Shown here: positions 61,401 to 64,000 of the stretch, piece by piece
How the letters are laid out: the number at the start of each line of letters is the position of its first letter
How positions within the stretch are numbered: the stretch's first letter is position 1
Assembly: GCA_964035545.1 (NCBI GenBank)
Contig: OZ037766.1
Span: forward strand, 29,412,173-29,476,172
DNA: 64,000 nt
Reading direction: 5' to 3'
Source: Bugula neritina
Lineage: Eukaryota; Bryozoa; Gymnolaemata; Cheilostomatida; Bugulidae
Notes under the pieces: generated by a model
What the model was told of the DNA's origin: nothing
What the model saw: the letters and a program-made list of their open reading frames with translations, nothing else
Databases searched by the model: none
Position numbers and translations under genes: made by a program

Positions 61401-63308
61401 TAGTGAGAAACCCATGATGGAAGGGTTTTTGTTACATTGGGCTAAGGACTTATTCAGATGAGGCACAGGAGCAATTATGACTGGATGCTCTTCCTAACAT
61501 CACCAATGGCCTTTGTCAGGGTTCGAACCCATGACCTTCGTGCTTACTAGGCAAACGCTCTAACCCCTAGACCACGGCTGCTTATTAGTGCCTATGTTCA
61601 GTAAACTTTCATTGTCTAAACGTGTGACTCATCTTGGATTTGTCTTTCCTTAGATTTTCTGCTCAGCACTCAGTCAAAGTGTGCTGACTCGGACAATAGA
61701 CTGAAAGCCAGCGAGAATGAGTGTGAGTTACTGCGGCAGCAGCTAACCGACAGCAACCTTGTCAAACAAGATTACCAGCAGGTGGTTCACCAAACACTTG
61801 CTTGTCCTCGTTTACTGTGAAAATAATTGTAGCATGTGTGAATGTAGATGTGTGGGTTAGTATGTATTGTGAGTGTGTATTAGTATCTATTGTGGGCGTG
61901 TATTATTATAGCGTGTGGGTGTGTATTATTATGACTTGTGGGTGTGTATTTTTGCAGAAACATGATCAGCTTCAGAAAAGCCTATTGGACTATGTAGAGA
62001 CTGCAGAAGATCAGGAGAAGACAATTTCTCATCTCAAAGATAGAATTGATCAGCTCACAGTGCATGCTGACTTGGAGGTATTATTTTTGACCCTAAATCT
62101 ATATTGATTTGGATTATATATATGTGTGTGTGCGTGCGTGCGTGTATAGTTATGATATTTTAATGTGTATTTATGGTGTTATATAACACTGATATGTAGG
62201 ACCAGAATAACTGTAATATATTGTAAAATACCTAATGTAGCAATAGTTGCACTTGCCTATTATGGCTTGCTCCATTAAAAGGTATTATATATGTGATGAG
62301 CACTTCTGAAGCTTTATTATTTTGGAACACAGGCTAAAAGGGTAGAGCTTGAAGTGACTCGTCCATACAAAGACTCTGTGGCTAAGCACCAGGAAGAGAT
62401 TTCTAACCTGAAGAGGCAGTTGGCGAAAACTAGTGAGTGTTTGCTTCACCTTAACAAGAGAAGATAATTCTAAGTGCTGTTCATTTGCTCACATAGTATT
62501 TTGTATCTTATCAGTACTGGATATTATATGACGTTTTGTTGAAGTTGAGAAAAGAGTCACAAGGGTTTCTCACGGCATGTATCTATTCCATTAATTTCTT
62601 GTAGTCGTGCTCTTACGACGATCTGAGAGACAAAATGAGCAGAATCAGGACTCTCATGGCAAAGAGTTACACGCTGTGATGTCACAAAATGCTGAGAAGT
62701 TATCTCGCCTTACAGGTGACCTCGCAGCTGCGCAGGTCGAGAAGAATATCGTCCAATCAACTCTAACAGCACTGGCTAATTCTAACACTACCAGGTGATT
62801 GTTTACAACATCTAATTGCAGCCAATTATGTGTGGTTTTAGATTTTATTCTAATAATGATGAACCTTCTCGCTGTATAGTGGTTACCATGTTGCAGCTAT
62901 GCTTTTGTGAATCTTTTTCGGTGCTCTTGTTGTCTATATGGTGTTGATCTTAGTTACCTCAAATTATTTAGTTGTAGTTATATGTTCACCTAATATCAGT
63001 GTAACTTTACCTTCATATCAAACCATTCGTGTACCAAATTTCTGTTCTGTAGCTGGAGTTGTCCACTTTTGACTAGTGAACAAGTTAATACCAGAAGATT
63101 ATCAACTGATTATTATATATGTTACATAATCACAGATTCAGTTAGTTGGTTGTGTTATATACAGCTGGCTGTGTTTGCTGGGTTTAATAATACCACGTTT
63201 ATTGTTGTAGGGCTAAACCTCGCGTATCACAAAGTCACAGTGTCTCCCCCCAAACTACGCCAGTGAAGAGCCAACCTGTAGTTCACAGTCTACCGACGAG
63301 CCCCCTAG
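52439..63308 (+). CDS. CCHCR1: CCHCR1 orthologue (coiled-coil alpha-helical rod protein 1)
   Basis: Fifteen exons with agreeing phases: 52439-52532, 52872-53060, 53441-53570, 53920-54087, 55214-55350, 55672-55824, 57133-57264, 57651-57849, 60401-60519, 61037-61137, 61654-61781, 61958-62077, 62333-62432, 62605-62794, 63211-63308; about 686 codons (human about 780). Landmarks: LIPPSVFSTKP in the first exon, LLNRWRTKVFSMLVQQKSSE across exons 7-8, and VLLRRSERQNEQ / STLTALANSN in exon 14, where vertebrate CCHCR1 has matching blocks. Nearly all of it is predicted coiled coil. The vertebrate protein acts at centrosomes and P-bodies. The start codon exon is not identified. The final exon may end in a donor at 63308 or read on to a TGA at about 63355. 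Confidence 0.88.
57850..57900 (+). other. Possible alternative end of CCHCR1 exon 8
   Basis: The exon-8 frame stays open past its donor (AAGCAG|GTTGGC) for 16 codons (VGTSSVGSGTRRVSIY) to a TGA. The donor is weak, and this is followed by an unusually long intron of 2.55 kb. Intron retention would give a protein of about 400 aa lacking the C-terminal coiled coil. Confidence 0.3.
61387..61582 (-). mobile_element. tRNA-derived SINE, copy 2
   Basis: Nearly full match to copy 1 at 6620-6840. On the minus strand: GCAGCCGTGGTCTAGGGGTT then AGAGCGTTTGCCTAG (box A side), GGGTTCGAACCC (intact box B) and a body with AGGAAGAGCATCCAGTCATA. It ends CTTGCGTGAG. It lies in the CCHCR1 intron between exons 10 and 11. 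Box B is better preserved here than in copy 1. Confidence 0.88.
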
Positions 63309-63690
63309 GTACACCATCCGCATGTTATATGCACATCCTGTTACTGTTCATTGGTTGACTTACATTTTTGTTGAGGACTTCCAGCATTTGTTATATCAAT
63401 AGAGAACTTGCTAATTCTAATCAGCAGAGTGTTTTTATACTGTCAAAAAGTGATATTCAGCTCTGCATAATGAGTTTATTTGACGTGATTTCTCATTTAT
63501 AACGGAGGTTTTATTTAGTCTGGTTCATACACCTCTCTCCTAAGTAGAGTCGGTAACTTCCCAACTCTAAGGCTATATAAAGTGCTGGGTGGTCAAGGAG
63601 ACACTAAGCTGAATCAAGGATATCTTCAACATAGAGAGTGTCTTCAAAGCTTAGGATTTCATTACTAAATAGCTTCTGTCAGTACTAACA
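63309..63690. other. Intron or 3' flank of CCHCR1
   Basis: No further CCHCR1 exon is recognisable before the terminal satellite. Either the gene continues beyond the window or the exon at 63211 is the last. Confidence 0.4.
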
Positions 63691-63699
63691 CCAATGGGC

Positions 63700-64000
63700 T
63701 AATGCTAATACACTAACACTAGTACACTAACACTAATACACTAACACTAATACACTAACACTAGTACACTAACACTAATACACTAACACTAGTACACTAA
63801 CACTAATACACTAACACTAATACACTAACACTAGTACACTAACACTAATACACTAACACTAGTACACTAACACTAGTACACTAACACTAATACACTAGTA
63901 CACTAACACTAATACACTAACACTAGTACACTAACACTAGTACACTAACACTAGTACACTAACACTAATACACTAGTACACTAACACTAATACACTAACA
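63700..64000. repeat. 14-bp tandem repeat running off the window end
   Basis: More than 20 units of CACTAACACTAATA, with an A/G variant (CACTAGTA), continuing to the last base. Some units are shortened to CACTAGTA. The array extends beyond the window. Confidence 0.95.

Overview
The window looks like an AT-rich nuclear genome of a marine invertebrate. Genes have short exons with GT..AG introns, intergenic DNA is full of microsatellites, minisatellites, SINEs and MITEs, and there are no bacterial operons. A lophotrochozoan is my best guess, from the gene families and the tRNA-derived SINE, but the species cannot be fixed from the sequence. Most real coding sequence is in exons too short to stand out as long ORFs, so I built gene models by joining exons with compatible splice phases and family similarity.

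Region 1 (1-26 kb) is an accessory gene cluster shaped by duplication. A gene at 1864-4453 (+) encodes a type II membrane protein with a BRICHOS-like domain. It is followed by two alternative 59-nt terminal exons, each encoding Lys-Arg plus a short strand-forming tail. A partial, inverted and broken copy lies at 11.5-12.4 kb, and both copies carry the same 21-bp minisatellite beside the BRICHOS exon. Interleaved with these is a family of secreted proteins with a D8C (uromodulin/GP2-type eight-cysteine) domain: intact genes at 7374-9250 and 13646-15463, a damaged gene at 22652-24429, and a 3' fragment at 5157-5388. The damaged gene has lost its last three cysteines to a 2-bp insertion and is separated from its promoter by a 3.78-kb element with 20-bp terminal inverted repeats. 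A 519-bp solo LTR with 4-bp target duplications sits inside the inverted BRICHOS copy.

Region 2 (26-42 kb) is gene-poor. It holds exons of a ubiquitin-specific protease-like gene on the minus strand (29.5-30.7 kb), lying between inverted terminal sequences 4.5 kb apart. It also holds two small paralogous genes (coding exons 36984-37187 and 40652-40849) with TATA boxes, non-coding first exons and a nearly identical nine-residue start.

Region 3 (42-64 kb) holds two conserved housekeeping genes in divergent orientation. Golgin-45/BLZF1 is complete on the minus strand (eight coding exons, 42241-48093, 418 aa). A CCHCR1 orthologue is on the plus strand (15 recognised exons, 52439-63308); its first coding exon is not identified and its 3' end may lie beyond the window. 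Introns and the intergenic gap carry a piggyBac-like MITE, a second MITE family, a second SINE copy and a 38-bp minisatellite.

The most interesting biology is the BRICHOS gene with alternative C-terminal peptide exons beside an expanding D8C family. This resembles a secreted or surface defence-type locus, but that function is inferred.
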